Source of the DNA: Platycnemis pennipes
Taxonomy: Eukaryota; Arthropoda; Insecta; Odonata; Platycnemididae
Reading direction: 5' to 3'
Length of the DNA stretch: 64,000 bases
NCBI GenBank assembly: GCA_933228895.1
Contig: OW121851.1
Coordinates: 132,789,624 to 132,853,623, forward strand
Part shown: one piece after another, positions 9,501-21,500 of the stretch
Position numbering within the stretch: the first letter of the stretch is position 1
How the letters are laid out: every line of letters begins with the position of its first letter
The notes under the pieces: generated by a model
Told to the model about the DNA's origin: nothing
Seen by the model: the letters and a program-made list of their open reading frames with translations, nothing else
Database searches by the model: none
Translations under genes and position numbers: made by a program

Positions 9501-12500
9501 TTTCATGGTTTCAATTGCTCTCTCGTTATGACCCCCATCATTTAGTATAACTCGACACCCCTTCTGACTCCCATCAGCTAGGTAACTTTAGTTTCCTAGG
9601 AGATAGATGACAGAAGGGATAGTTTTGTCTCCATTTGGCCACAAAAAAGACGTTGTATTACTATTATTATCCGGTATGAAAACCATTGCAACAATAGCAA
9701 CACGGAAACGTAACGTGTGCGTTGATAGTTTACTTCTTGGCAAATCCCATTATAGCGAAAATAACGACAACGTGCGCCAATGCATACAGACGCACGTGTA
9801 TTGACCAGGGTTCTTATTCTGTTAGGACTCGATATTGCTATGTCTTGATAATATCGATGATTTGGCGTCAAAGCCACAAGAAAGCTAAATTATTCAGTAC
9901 AGCAGTCAGGATTCGTCGAGGCTCTGACGTCAAGATATCGTCCCCGCCAATGCTCGACAATGCCGAGGCCTTGTAGAATGTCTGACAGTAAATAAAAATT
10001 CTAAAAATTTTTATTACCTTTTTAATTCTGCCTTATGAAATAATGCTTCTGACCGCCATTTGTTTGCTAGGCGATGCAGGGCGTTCACTCGGTGTTTCTC
10101 GTGATTGCAGGCCCTGCGTGGTTCCCGCTAGTCGGCTGCTGGCCCCATGTGTTCTTCCTCGTGCGCCACTTGGGCTTCGTCCACTACGCATGGGAGCACC
10201 TGGCCCGCGAGTTCGGGCCCCTCGTGGGCCTCAAGATGGGTCGCTGTCACATGGTGTTGGTTTCTGGGGCCCAGGCGGTCGCTTCCGTGCTGTCGGATCG
10301 CCGCTTCGACGCCAGACCCGACAACTTCTTCTGCCGCTTGAGAACTTTCGGGAAGAGACTGGGTAAGAGGGTCAAACCTATCTCTACGGAGAAGACGAGT
10401 TGACCTCCGACCCCAAGTTAATTATAAGAGCCCCACACTACATTGGTACACAGGACCACAAGGACAAGGTAAGAGGAATACACTGCACCACAGATAGATT
10501 CAAATATTCGTTCTTTCCACAAACAATTTATGACCATAAAAACTACAATACTTCTCACACCATGATGTCTTCAATAAAACAAATTTATCCTAACGTGAAA
10601 ATGATATTGCACACATTTTAATACGGATTAATGATACAAACATAGATGTAATTAAATTGTTGAATTCTTATTTACTTGTTTAAATTTTTAAAAATTATTA
10701 TTTATTAAGCATGCCTGTATGAACTTCTAATGTGTATAATGCACGTTTGTAGTAATTCTCCAATTTTACTTCGCATGTTGGATGAAAAGTAGGACTTGTA
10801 ATGTGTGTCCTTCTTGATATTCATAGAATAATCTCCTTAAGAAGGTAGTACATGTCGTGTCCCTCGTGGAGAAATATGTCTCGCGGGGTCTGGTACACGC
10901 TCCTGTGGTTTTCTAATATATTTACCCACTCTATAAGTAATACAATGTTCACTAAAACCTAAGCCGAGTGGGCTACCTAGGGTAGGTCCCGGGTTTAAAT
11001 CTGTGAGAGGCACATCGAAAGAAACCCAAGTTAAATGCTTTTCTGGATATCAGGTCTTTCTGAAAACCACATGTCGCACAAGGAAGAGAACTGCCCCTCA
11101 CGCCCTTATGCATAGATTCCACTTGACAGGACCGATGATCTGGTTTAGCTCTCATTGACCCATTTAACCTTCGAGTAACTGGTTTAGTTGAACTATCGTA
11201 GCTTCTGAAGTCAGAACACTCACTGCACGAGCTGTACCAAACGGAAACAATGTGTGTAATCCAGTCATAATGATGAATAATAGAGTGAAGATGTAGTGAG
11301 TTTCATAATTGAATTTTCTTCCTATAACCCACAAGATAAGTTGAGTTCTACCGGTCCCGGTTCGTTTCTGAGAACCATTCTTTTGACACTTCCGGCGCTA
11401 TATTCTTCGCTTATTCCGTCCATCTCCGAGTTCTCTTCATAGAATCCATGTAGCCTATCCTCTTCCTCCTCCTCACATCATAGTAAACTACCTAAATGTC
11501 AAACCTTAACTATTTTTTATAACTATGATGCTTACTTATGTCTCCAGTGGATTTTAAAAGTTTGTAATAACTGGCCTGTTCTTCCTGCAAAACTTGGGAG
11601 TGTTCAAGCCATGGATATACCTCTGACTCCACCCTCCTACCACGTTTCTATTAATGCTTCGCCGACCACGGCGTTTATGATGATAAATTTGGTGGAACTT
11701 ACTTAGTCTCCACTCGTACAATCCTTTCATTTACCTGCTCCCTATCCGCCGCCCTTTAGCAGAAATTAGTGTTCATTACCGAAGATACCTAACTTTCGCC
11801 CCCCTCTTATAAACTAATGTGTCACCATCGCTTCAGTAGTCCTCGCAACCCCACCACCTAACCTCCTTTAAGCACATCTCATTTTGTGTTTTTAAATTCA
11901 TCACCCTCGTCATGACCCTTACATTCCACGTTTCTAGCACTGGTTCTGTCCTCTTCTTAATCTTTCCCATTTTTCATACTTCAATCTCTTATGCTGAGCT
12001 AGGGATTCATATGAATACGACTAGAGGTTTTGCCTACACTTCTGAAGGGCCAGACATCCACCCCAGGGATTTGGAGCAGTTTCTTGTAGATACTGCCCTT
12101 CAATTCCTTGTCCCTTTCGTCCGTGTTTAGAGCTTCGGGTTTTAGTGTAACACTGGTTTGGTCTGCGGTTTTACCCAGGGAGGAGAGCTAATATACATAG
12201 TGTCAATTTTGTTTGTATGCCAATGACAATTAGCGCATATACGTGGTGAAAATATCACGTTGCAGTCATGAATATTGGTGCAATTAATGTACTAGTCGAT
12301 GTGACTAAAACATGGTTTTTATTTCCGAGTTTACCCATATGCCATACGTTGTATGTCTTGGATAGAGTCTAAGAATTGAACCCGATATTGAGTAATCCCT
12401 GCTAGAACCTACATCTACCCAAAACTCCCTCCTATTGTTCGTCTCCTAAGCTCTCGCTACAGCCCAGTAATAGAGAAGTAGCAAAAGAAGTGTAAGTGAA

Positions 12501-15500
12501 TGTAGTAATGGAAGATCAAGTTAAGTAGTCCACGGTCGGTACATGGAGTGGTATGATGACATTAATTAGCTAGAGACAAACGAAAGATGTCGCTAAGACT
12601 TAAGAAGTGAAGGAGATTTTAAAGATTAATTGATAAATTGATTCGTTAAAGTTAACCTTCCATTTTTCTGTTTATGCTATTCAGTGGGTTTTTCCATTTC
12701 AGGCTTGTTCTGCTTTCGCTAAGAATGACATAAATTTAATTGATCACGATCTTCCGCCGACCCTTCTGTCAGCTTCGTCATGCAAATATGACGGTGGGAA
12801 AAAATGTCAGTCAAAAAACATTTATTTTTAGCTGACGAAGTCAAGAGAAGGGTCGGCGAAAGTTCGCTTTTAATTACATTTATAGCACTGCTACCGAAAG
12901 AAGAGCAATATCTTCATCTTTCCAGTTATAGCTATGCCCTGTTAGTTTCTACATAAAATAAAGAATTATCAAAACCAACCTGAGAAAGTCAGCGTTGGTG
13001 AGCTCAGTCCGTCCTGCCCCACTCAGGGCTCGTGTTCTCCGACGGGGAGCTCTGGCAGATCCACCGCCGCTTCTGCCTGCGTCACCTCCGGGACGTGAAC
13101 GGCCTCGGCAGCCGTCGGGTGGAGGACATGCTGCATCGAGAAGCCGCCGCGCTGATCGCCTCGCTCCGGGAGAAGGTCGAAGCGGACTGCCCCACGTCGG
13201 GCGCCACCGTGGTGAGCTTCAACGGACTCTTCGACCTGCCGGCCCTGAACGTGGTGTGGTCCATGGTGGCCGGCGGCACGATATCCCCGGAAGAGGGCGC
13301 CGGCGAGAGGAAGGCGCACGACCCGCTGCACCTCCTGAGCCTCGTGAGGGAGTCGTTCAGTCTGCAGGACGTGTCCGGGGGCATCCTGGGGCACATGCCC
13401 TGGCTGAGACACTTGGCTCCCTCGCTCACCGGATACCGACAGCTGCGCTCGACCGTGGAGGAGATACATAACTTCCTGCGGGTGAGTACAATGGCATCAC
13501 CTAATCCCAATAACCTGGCTTCCAACAAGGGTGTGGACGCCGAATTGGAGTAATTTTCTCAGACGGATGATCAGTTTTATGTATTTCATCTATATCTGCG
13601 TAATACCCTTCGAGCCACCTCGTTGGTGTGGCAGGGGGTGAAAATCATCATACTTGCACTATTTACATGTAGTTATAAGAGCTACCAAGGCATATGGCCA
13701 TGCAACTGAGAGGCACCATGCAATGCTAACCGTACCACTAAGAGCTGCCATGAAATGCTTCACTATGCACCTAAAAGCTACCACAACAGACTGCTCTAAC
13801 AATATTTCACTTACCTATCCCTTTACTTTGCTGCCTATAGTGCTCTCTTATGATACGCGGGAAAAATGGCATTTCAAATCTATCGATGCGACAATCTATC
13901 TCTCTAATCTTATTTATCTAGTCAAATCTAGCATAATATGCAGGTGTTCTTAATATGTATCTAACATCTTCAGTAAAGATATCCGTTTGAAATTTCTGTA
14001 GGAGATTTAATCTGTACTTAAACCTACGATCTGGTGATGATTCCCAACCTAATTCTTCTATTAATTTTGAACCACTGCTAAGCCTATCATAAATCCTTTT
14101 TAGGAACCCAGGTGCTTTACGCATATTGCCAAGTTGCTACCTAATTAATTCGGATTCATTCATGAAACCCTAATTCATTCGGATCCCATTTTCTTACTGC
14201 ATATTCTAGGTGGGGGATAATTAATGAAAAGTAACATCACTCCTTTGTCTTCCCGTCACATTTCCCTAGTATCCTTTTGATAAATCCTAGTTTTATTTTG
14301 GCTTAGCCACATATTTCCTAGATTTTTCTTCCCCGCGATAAATCTTTTGTGATTATAACAACCAACGTACTTTATGGATTCTACGCTTTCAGCTGCCGTT
14401 TTACTTATAGCATACGAGCACTCTAATGAATTTCTCTATTCCTCTTCCAAGCATTAATAGCTATATACATTTTTAGGCTTAGTTCTAACAGCCATTAGTT
14501 GCATCACTCTTGAATTGCATCTAAATCCTTCCTCAGTGATTTCCTATCTTCTTAATTTGATATACCCCTGTAAACAACTGCGTCGTCTGCAAAAAGTCTA
14601 AGCTTACTACTCACTACGTTTTCCAAATCGTTGATGTAGTAGTTCAGTATTTTTAGTGCATTATTTTTCTTTAGTTTTTTCAATGTTTTGGTATTTTTTC
14701 ATTCGCCTCTGATTCCGCATAAGTATGGCAGTTTACCACGTGACATTTGAATGTTCCAAAGACTAGGCCCAAGCGAGGCCTATTACTACTAGGTCCTACG
14801 TGGTAGATCACTCCTTCAAAGGTCGTGTGACTCTTACCCCTCTTATTCCCTCTACCATCTTCGTATATTGGATTACTCCTTTGGGTTCAGAGGCTATGCC
14901 CATGGCTTGACATCTCTTATAGTTGTTACATTACACAGACTTCTGCCCTCAATAGCGAACCCATTATCCTTAGGATGCGGAAACTCTTTAAAATTACTTT
15001 TACGGTTTCCGCGACTTATAATCAATGGCTTCATATTATTTCAAGAGAAGAAATAAGTAAATATGAAGAGATTAGCCGATAGAATAACCCAGTGGAGAAC
15101 TGCGTAAAACCAATCTGAGAATTGATGGCTAATGATGACGAATATTATTTCCAAGAATTTTCGTCACGTTCGCAGTGATTTTGACGACACTTTCCATCCT
15201 GAGGGCGTCTTCACGCTGAAATGATATTTTCCTTTGTTTAATTGATTGGGAATGATTTAACTTCAATCGGGAGGGTTGATACACACTCGCCTAGACCTGC
15301 GGCAGATTAGTGGGACCACAGCGAGGACTGACCAATCGGGACGAATAAGTAATGAAAGTCCAGCGATCAAGAGCAAGACAACAGTCAAATGAACAGGAAC
15401 GAAATTAAATAAATTCGAATTTCCTTTTCAACCTGAAGACGTTCCCAGGATGGGGGATGAAGCTATCGTCAAAACCCTCCGAACGCGACGGAAATTCCCA

Positions 15501-18500
15501 AAATATAAAACCAGACTTTTAAATTGAATTTAGTAGCATATTTTGACTATATTCGTGGAATTTAGCCCCACTCATTTAAATATTTTCGATCAAACTACGC
15601 CGGTCCTCTTTTCTAAGATGGTTCATAATTGTATTCAAGGTCATCTGATGAGCGGGAGAAATTGCCTATTGTCTTATAGACACCTCACGAACAATCGACG
15701 TTGTTCTAAGAAAAGTGTACAGAGGTCCGTTCTGATGAAAGTATGGCTTTGTCTCCGTGATCAATCAATGGCTAGATCTCTTTACACTTACAGGACACAG
15801 TAGCTGAACACCGGGATAATCTCCATGTCGACGACTGCCCCGAGGACCTGATCGAGGCTTATCTTATGGAGATGAACTCCGCAAACGCGGATTCTTCTTT
15901 CACAGGTTTGTTCTTTTTTTCCAAAATGATACTCCTCGTGAAGGATACACCTATCTTTCCCATGATACTCTCTATAAATCCGCATATCAACCACAATGGG
16001 CGCGTTTATTCGGAACCGAAATCGCTATTTTGTACACGAAATCGTTAGATGCAAACGAAAAATGAATTTTAGCGAAAAAATTAATCTTCTAACAAGACCA
16101 TTCACTCGTAAATCTTCCTCCATACGCAAAATATTCCTCAAATAAGTTCCATAATTTATCCGTGTACCTACCATGTAGATACATAATTCCCTGCTAGCCA
16201 CCATAAAAGTGTGTGGCAGAGGGTGAATTCACACCAAACATGCATTATAAATCATGCATAGAAAATATTAGTAATTATATTCTAGTATACACTTAGCAAT
16301 TAAAAAAAAGATAAAAATAGCAAGGCAAGCATGCAAAAACATGCTGTTATTTGGGTTAGGTTAAAGTCCTCATACCAACATGCAACTACCTATGCTATCC
16401 ATTGATACACTTGTATTTATACTATTGGATATATTTAATTATATATTAGTCTACCATAGTAGGTGGAATTTGCAAAATATTTTTAAAGTTATCAGTTATA
16501 ATATTATTTTGGAATTTATTGAAGAGATTAAGTCTAAATATTAATAAACGTTCTCATAATGATTCCCATTTTAGTTCATTTAATAGACTTATTTCACTAA
16601 TATAGTTTCATACCGTCCCTTTACTAATCTTGCCGCTGCACACGGTCCATTTCATTATTTAGGCCTATTTCGTATGGATCCCATGTATCAGCAGCGTATT
16701 CCAAACGTGGTCCAACAAGGAAGCTACCTAACGAGTGGGAAGCATAATCGTTCCCTCAGATGAAATCGGGTGATGAGGGAGTCGTGGCCGACCTTCATAT
16801 GCAGGTTAGCTCATTTCCAATCTTTCCCCCAGATGAGCAGCTGTTGTCGGTGTGCATGGACCTGTTCATGGCCGGCTCGGAGACGACGGCCAACACGCTG
16901 GCCTTCGCCGTTCTGCTGCTCCTCAAGCACCCGAGGTGTCGCCGGAAGGCTGTAGAGGAGCTGGACAGGGTGGTGGGTCGCGGCAGGATCCCTTCTCTAG
17001 CCGACAGAGCCGAGTAAGCGTGGACTAGAACTCACTGATAGCGCCAGCTTAGAATAATATGTAGCAACATGAAGCAGATAAATATACCTATTTAGAGAAA
17101 GTATTTCTAACTATTGGTTAGTAACCATTAATCACTTCGTTACTATATTGATACTAACCATCTAGCTGCTTGTTTGCATGATAGTAGTGCATGCTTGGTG
17201 ATCTTCACCCCCTGCCACACACCCTCGCGGTGGCTTGCAGGGTATCGTGTAGATGTATATGTCTGGCCTGTCTCCATGAGGTAATAGAATTGTAGCTCTT
17301 AGTTGCATGTAAGTAGTGCATAATTGATGGTCCCTCACACCATCGTGGGGGCTGGCAAGGTATTATGTAGATGTAGATGCATGAATACAATGATCTGTTT
17401 GACGCAGCTCAACACTTGCTTCTACTATCAACTACCCTCCTTATGCTTATATAATTCTAATAAATTATATTAAATGTACATCCACATCTCAAGTAGGGAT
17501 GTCATTAAGATGTTGGAATTTCATTTAATTTTTTCACTTTTTTAAAATTATTATTATTTATGCATGCCTATATGAACTTCTAATATGTCCGAAGAATGAA
17601 CTTCTAATATGACTGAAGAATGAACTTCTAATATGACTGAAGAATCGCGAACTGAACCCGAGAACCATATTGGAGTTTCCCGCTGAAATTGCACATTAGC
17701 AGAAGAAAAAAAATCATTCGCTTTGACCGGGACTCGAACCCGGATCTCCTGATTACTGGGCAAGGTCAGGGTTAACCAATTAAGCTACCGCGGTATCATT
17801 TTTCTCTATGGAATTTAGGAAATCAAGGGATCCGTGTTCGAGTCCCGGTCAAGGCGAATGATTTTTTTCTCTGTGCAAATTCTGCTATTGTGAAATGTTT
17901 GTTCGTTGTACTTCTCAAATATTCCTTTGCATGTTGAATTAAAAGTATAATTTTCAGTGTGTGCGAAGTATATTTTTGGTAATCTATTCTTTGGTAGATA
18001 GTAGAAGTACACTTCAGCGTATGTATGTACGCCGTGCATGTTTGGTGATCTTCACCCTCGCGGTGGCTCGCAGGGTATTACGTAGATGAGGATGAAACTA
18101 AATCTGTTTGTAACCCCATTAGTCAGGAAATTCCAACCTGGCAGCTCTTAAGGTCGTGGGTTCGAATCCCGCCATGGATGCTCATATGCGCAATGGTGTG
18201 CTCGTCTCAGGTTTATTAGCATAATGCACAAATTTAGCAGTTGGTTTACCGTAAAATATAATTCTGCTACTGTTGAAGCAAAGTTGATCTTGAAATTTTC
18301 TAGCGCACAGCAGAGAGTTTTAAAAAGGTAGTGATAAATTAATTATTGCGCCCTGATTATATGAATTGTAAGACGGATTGGGTTAGAAAACATTATCACA
18401 TCGTGGGTGGATGTGCGGTGTAAATCCGTTTCAGGAATTGACCGCGGATTGATTTTACTACGTCGCTAAAAGTAGCTAAAACCCCATCATACTATGAAAG

Positions 18501-21500
18501 GTTGGGTCATAAAGATAAAATTAGATGCATATAGTAAGAAGAGATTCAACATATCGTTTTTCTGCCCATAATTCTGGAGCTTTATAAATTTGCTCATTGG
18601 AATAATTAATTAGGACAGTCAATCTTGCTACGGTTATTTTACATGAGACTATTCACGCACAACGTGTTATATACAAAGCAATTAGGGCAAAACATAAGGG
18701 TTTCCAGTACATCTTCACTGACGGATCTCTTTGATTTCGAGGCGAGTTAGAAGATAACATTTTTCTCTCATAAAATGAGGATAATTTTTTTGAGCACTTT
18801 ATGGGAATTCAAATGGTAGCCCAAGTATCTTCTTCTTCTATTTTCTATTTGTATTTGGTGATTTTCATCGACGTGAAATTTGTGTAATCAAACATATCCG
18901 GGACGAAGATGAATAAATTATCTTCTAATAGCTATTTCAATTAATTTTTTAAACTCCAATTGAAATTCCAGGTTCTTTATGAGTTATCGTCTTCAGTTAG
19001 TTGAATTAATCGCTATTATACTTTATATTGTTATTGATTTCAAGGTAAAATGAATTGGCCCCTTCTTTTTTTCGTTCGTCATCATCATGGGTCAACACTC
19101 TTAAGATTGCTTCACGTAGATCACCCGACTCTCTTCATATTTACATAATTCTCCTCTTTTCCATCCTTCACTATTTGCGCTGCCCAATTTCTGTGAGGTC
19201 TTCTTTTTCCATTCACTTTCCTCTCGATGGCTGTCCTTATCAGGCCAGTATGTCTCAAGATTTGGCCGATTAAGATGTACCGATTATTTTTAAGGTTATC
19301 ACAAGATTTTTCATTTCCTCTACTCTACGTTTCGTTTCGCGAAACGTAGAGTAGGGCGTTTTCGTTTATAACAGGTCGATTCATGCGATTTTCATGAGTA
19401 TTCTGTCGCGCCTCATTTGAAATGCAACCAACCTTGATTTCTCTTCTCGTGTTGTCAGCCACGTCTCAATAGCTTAAAGAAGTATGCTACACATGTGTGA
19501 TGTTTTGAAATGTTTCCTTATTTCCGCGCTGGTATTTCTAGTGCTAGTAGATTCTTCTTTTGGTAGAATGTTATTTTCACCAGGGATATTCTTTTGACTG
19601 TACTATTCTTTCCATCGCTAATTATTCGGCTTCCCAGAGCAATACTCGCTCACCTCTTCTATTACATAATTTCCGAGATTCGCACTAGTCCTTACCTCTT
19701 CTCTTCTACTTTCATACCATAACCTTTATTTTCTTTTTATTGACCTTGTAATGAATCAGTGGGCAATATATTATCTAAGGGAGCTATAGACTTCCGTAGA
19801 TCTTTTTCTCTCTCTATCATGATCGCTATGTCATTGGTGAATGGAAGCATCCTATTTTTCCCAGTGAATATTTATTCCTCGGGCCTTCTTTATGGTTCCA
19901 TTGATGAATTTCTCTTTTTTTTCATATTAAAAATTACGGAATCGAATACTCAATCTGGTCTCATTCCTTTCTTGATCCTCGACTTCAAGGTCCTGGTTTA
20001 ATAACTGCTACTTGGTTTATGTACAAACTGTCGATATTCTCTGCATTCTATGGTTCCTCGTCCGTTACGTTAGTTTGGGGTGCCAACGGTATCGTTAGAA
20101 CCTGCTAATTTGCAGGTTTTTACATTTATTAATAGGGTAGTTTCCTTCATCAAAGAAAACAGAATTCATTAATTGCGATTCGTGCCCCATCATATATTTA
20201 TTCATTTTACGCAAAAAAATTTGGATTGAGAAATCCCAGTTTACTAGAGAATTAAATATTAATTTGAAGTTCATTTGAAAAAGCTCAGAAATGGTGGGAC
20301 GCGCTGCATGTTGATGAGGTAACATGTATTAAGTTTACGCGGCAGGGCATAGGAAATAATAACCAGAGATTATAAACTTTTGATCAAGGCAATAAAGACT
20401 AATAGGAAAATACCCTATTGCCAGCTTGACAATCTGCCAAAAGAAAAGGCACCTTGACTTGATCTCCGCAGTAGTACCCCTCTAAATTTTATTTCACCAT
20501 CGCACCTGCGAATGAGAACAGAATGTGTTTTGTTCGTCATGCACGAATCAGTTATTGAAAAGACTATATTTTAATATCCATGGCCGTAAGTCGTGCGGAC
20601 CGCTGCATACCCAGGAGACTAACTTTCTTAGATCAATTCCTTCATGAGTGCATTTGGATTTGGCTAACGTGTGTAAAGATTAGCTGTTGTTTTTTTCTGC
20701 CTTCAGGTGTCCCATATACATCGTGATTCTGGCTACGTCTTGATATTGCTTTCCACAATTTTCACATTGCATTAAAATAAACACATCTCCCATGATTTCA
20801 ACGCCTAAGTGCCATTATCAAGGTATCAAGGTTTTTTGATACAGTGACTAAATATTACGTGGTTTGATTTCCTTAGTATCGAATATCGTACATTTTCACT
20901 AACTCACTCGGTCATCAATCCTAAGATTGGTTTGACGCAGCCCTACGCTCGATTCTTCTATTGGCCAACCTCTTCATATTCACGTGGTTTTTCTCTTTCA
21001 TATTCTTCACGACCTGTTACATATATCTCATACGAAGCCTGCCTTTTCCATTCTTCCCGTTCACTTTTCCCGCGATGATTGTCTTCATCAGACCATCGTG
21101 TCTTAACATGCCGATTTAGTTGCCCCGTATTCTTTTTAGAGTTTTCAGCAGACTTCTCTTTTCTCTCACTCTTCTTAGGACTTCTTCATTTGTCACTCGG
21201 TCTATCCATTTTATCTTCATCATTCTTCGATAGCACCATATTTCGAATGCTTCCACCCTTTTCTTCTCCGCTGCTGTCATCGTCCATGCCTCACTGCCGT
21301 AAAGAAACATGCTCCAGATTACGTTTTGATGAATTGCTTCCTTACTTACAAGCTTGTATTTCCAGCTGTAAGTAGATTCTTCTTTTGATAGAATGCCCTC
21401 TTTGCATGAGCTATTCTACTGACTACTTCTTTTTTTGCTTCGTCCATGTTTGGTTACTCGACTTCCCAGGTAATAGAACTCTTTCACCTCTTCCAGCTTT

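Larger units (their letters stand above)
6541..10110 (+). other. P450 intron 1 (3.57 kb)
   Basis: It holds a family F element (6691-7225), a family C inverted-repeat element (8837-9138) and tRNA-like SINE pieces (about 8600-8700 and 9137-9400). Between 7226 and 8590 and between 9400 and 10100 I see only AT-rich unique-looking DNA, with a C/G homopolymer near 7470-7480. Confidence 0.85.
10363..13026 (+). other. P450 intron 2 (2.66 kb)
   Basis: It contains a family A RT fragment (10420-10560), a SINE 3' tail (10690-10830), a tRNA-like repeat (10960-11160), a pyrimidine-rich stretch (11450-11960) and an inverted repeat (12751-12862). Nothing else recognisable was found. Confidence 0.85.

Noticed and set aside
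13023..13528. Two antisense open frames of 148 codons across P450 exon 3
   Set aside because: They are shadows of a GC-rich coding exon; the + strand carries the P450 helix C motif and correct splice borders.
17720..17802. tRNA gene
   Set aside because: Same reason: the head of a tRNA-derived SINE followed by its body, no closed acceptor stem.
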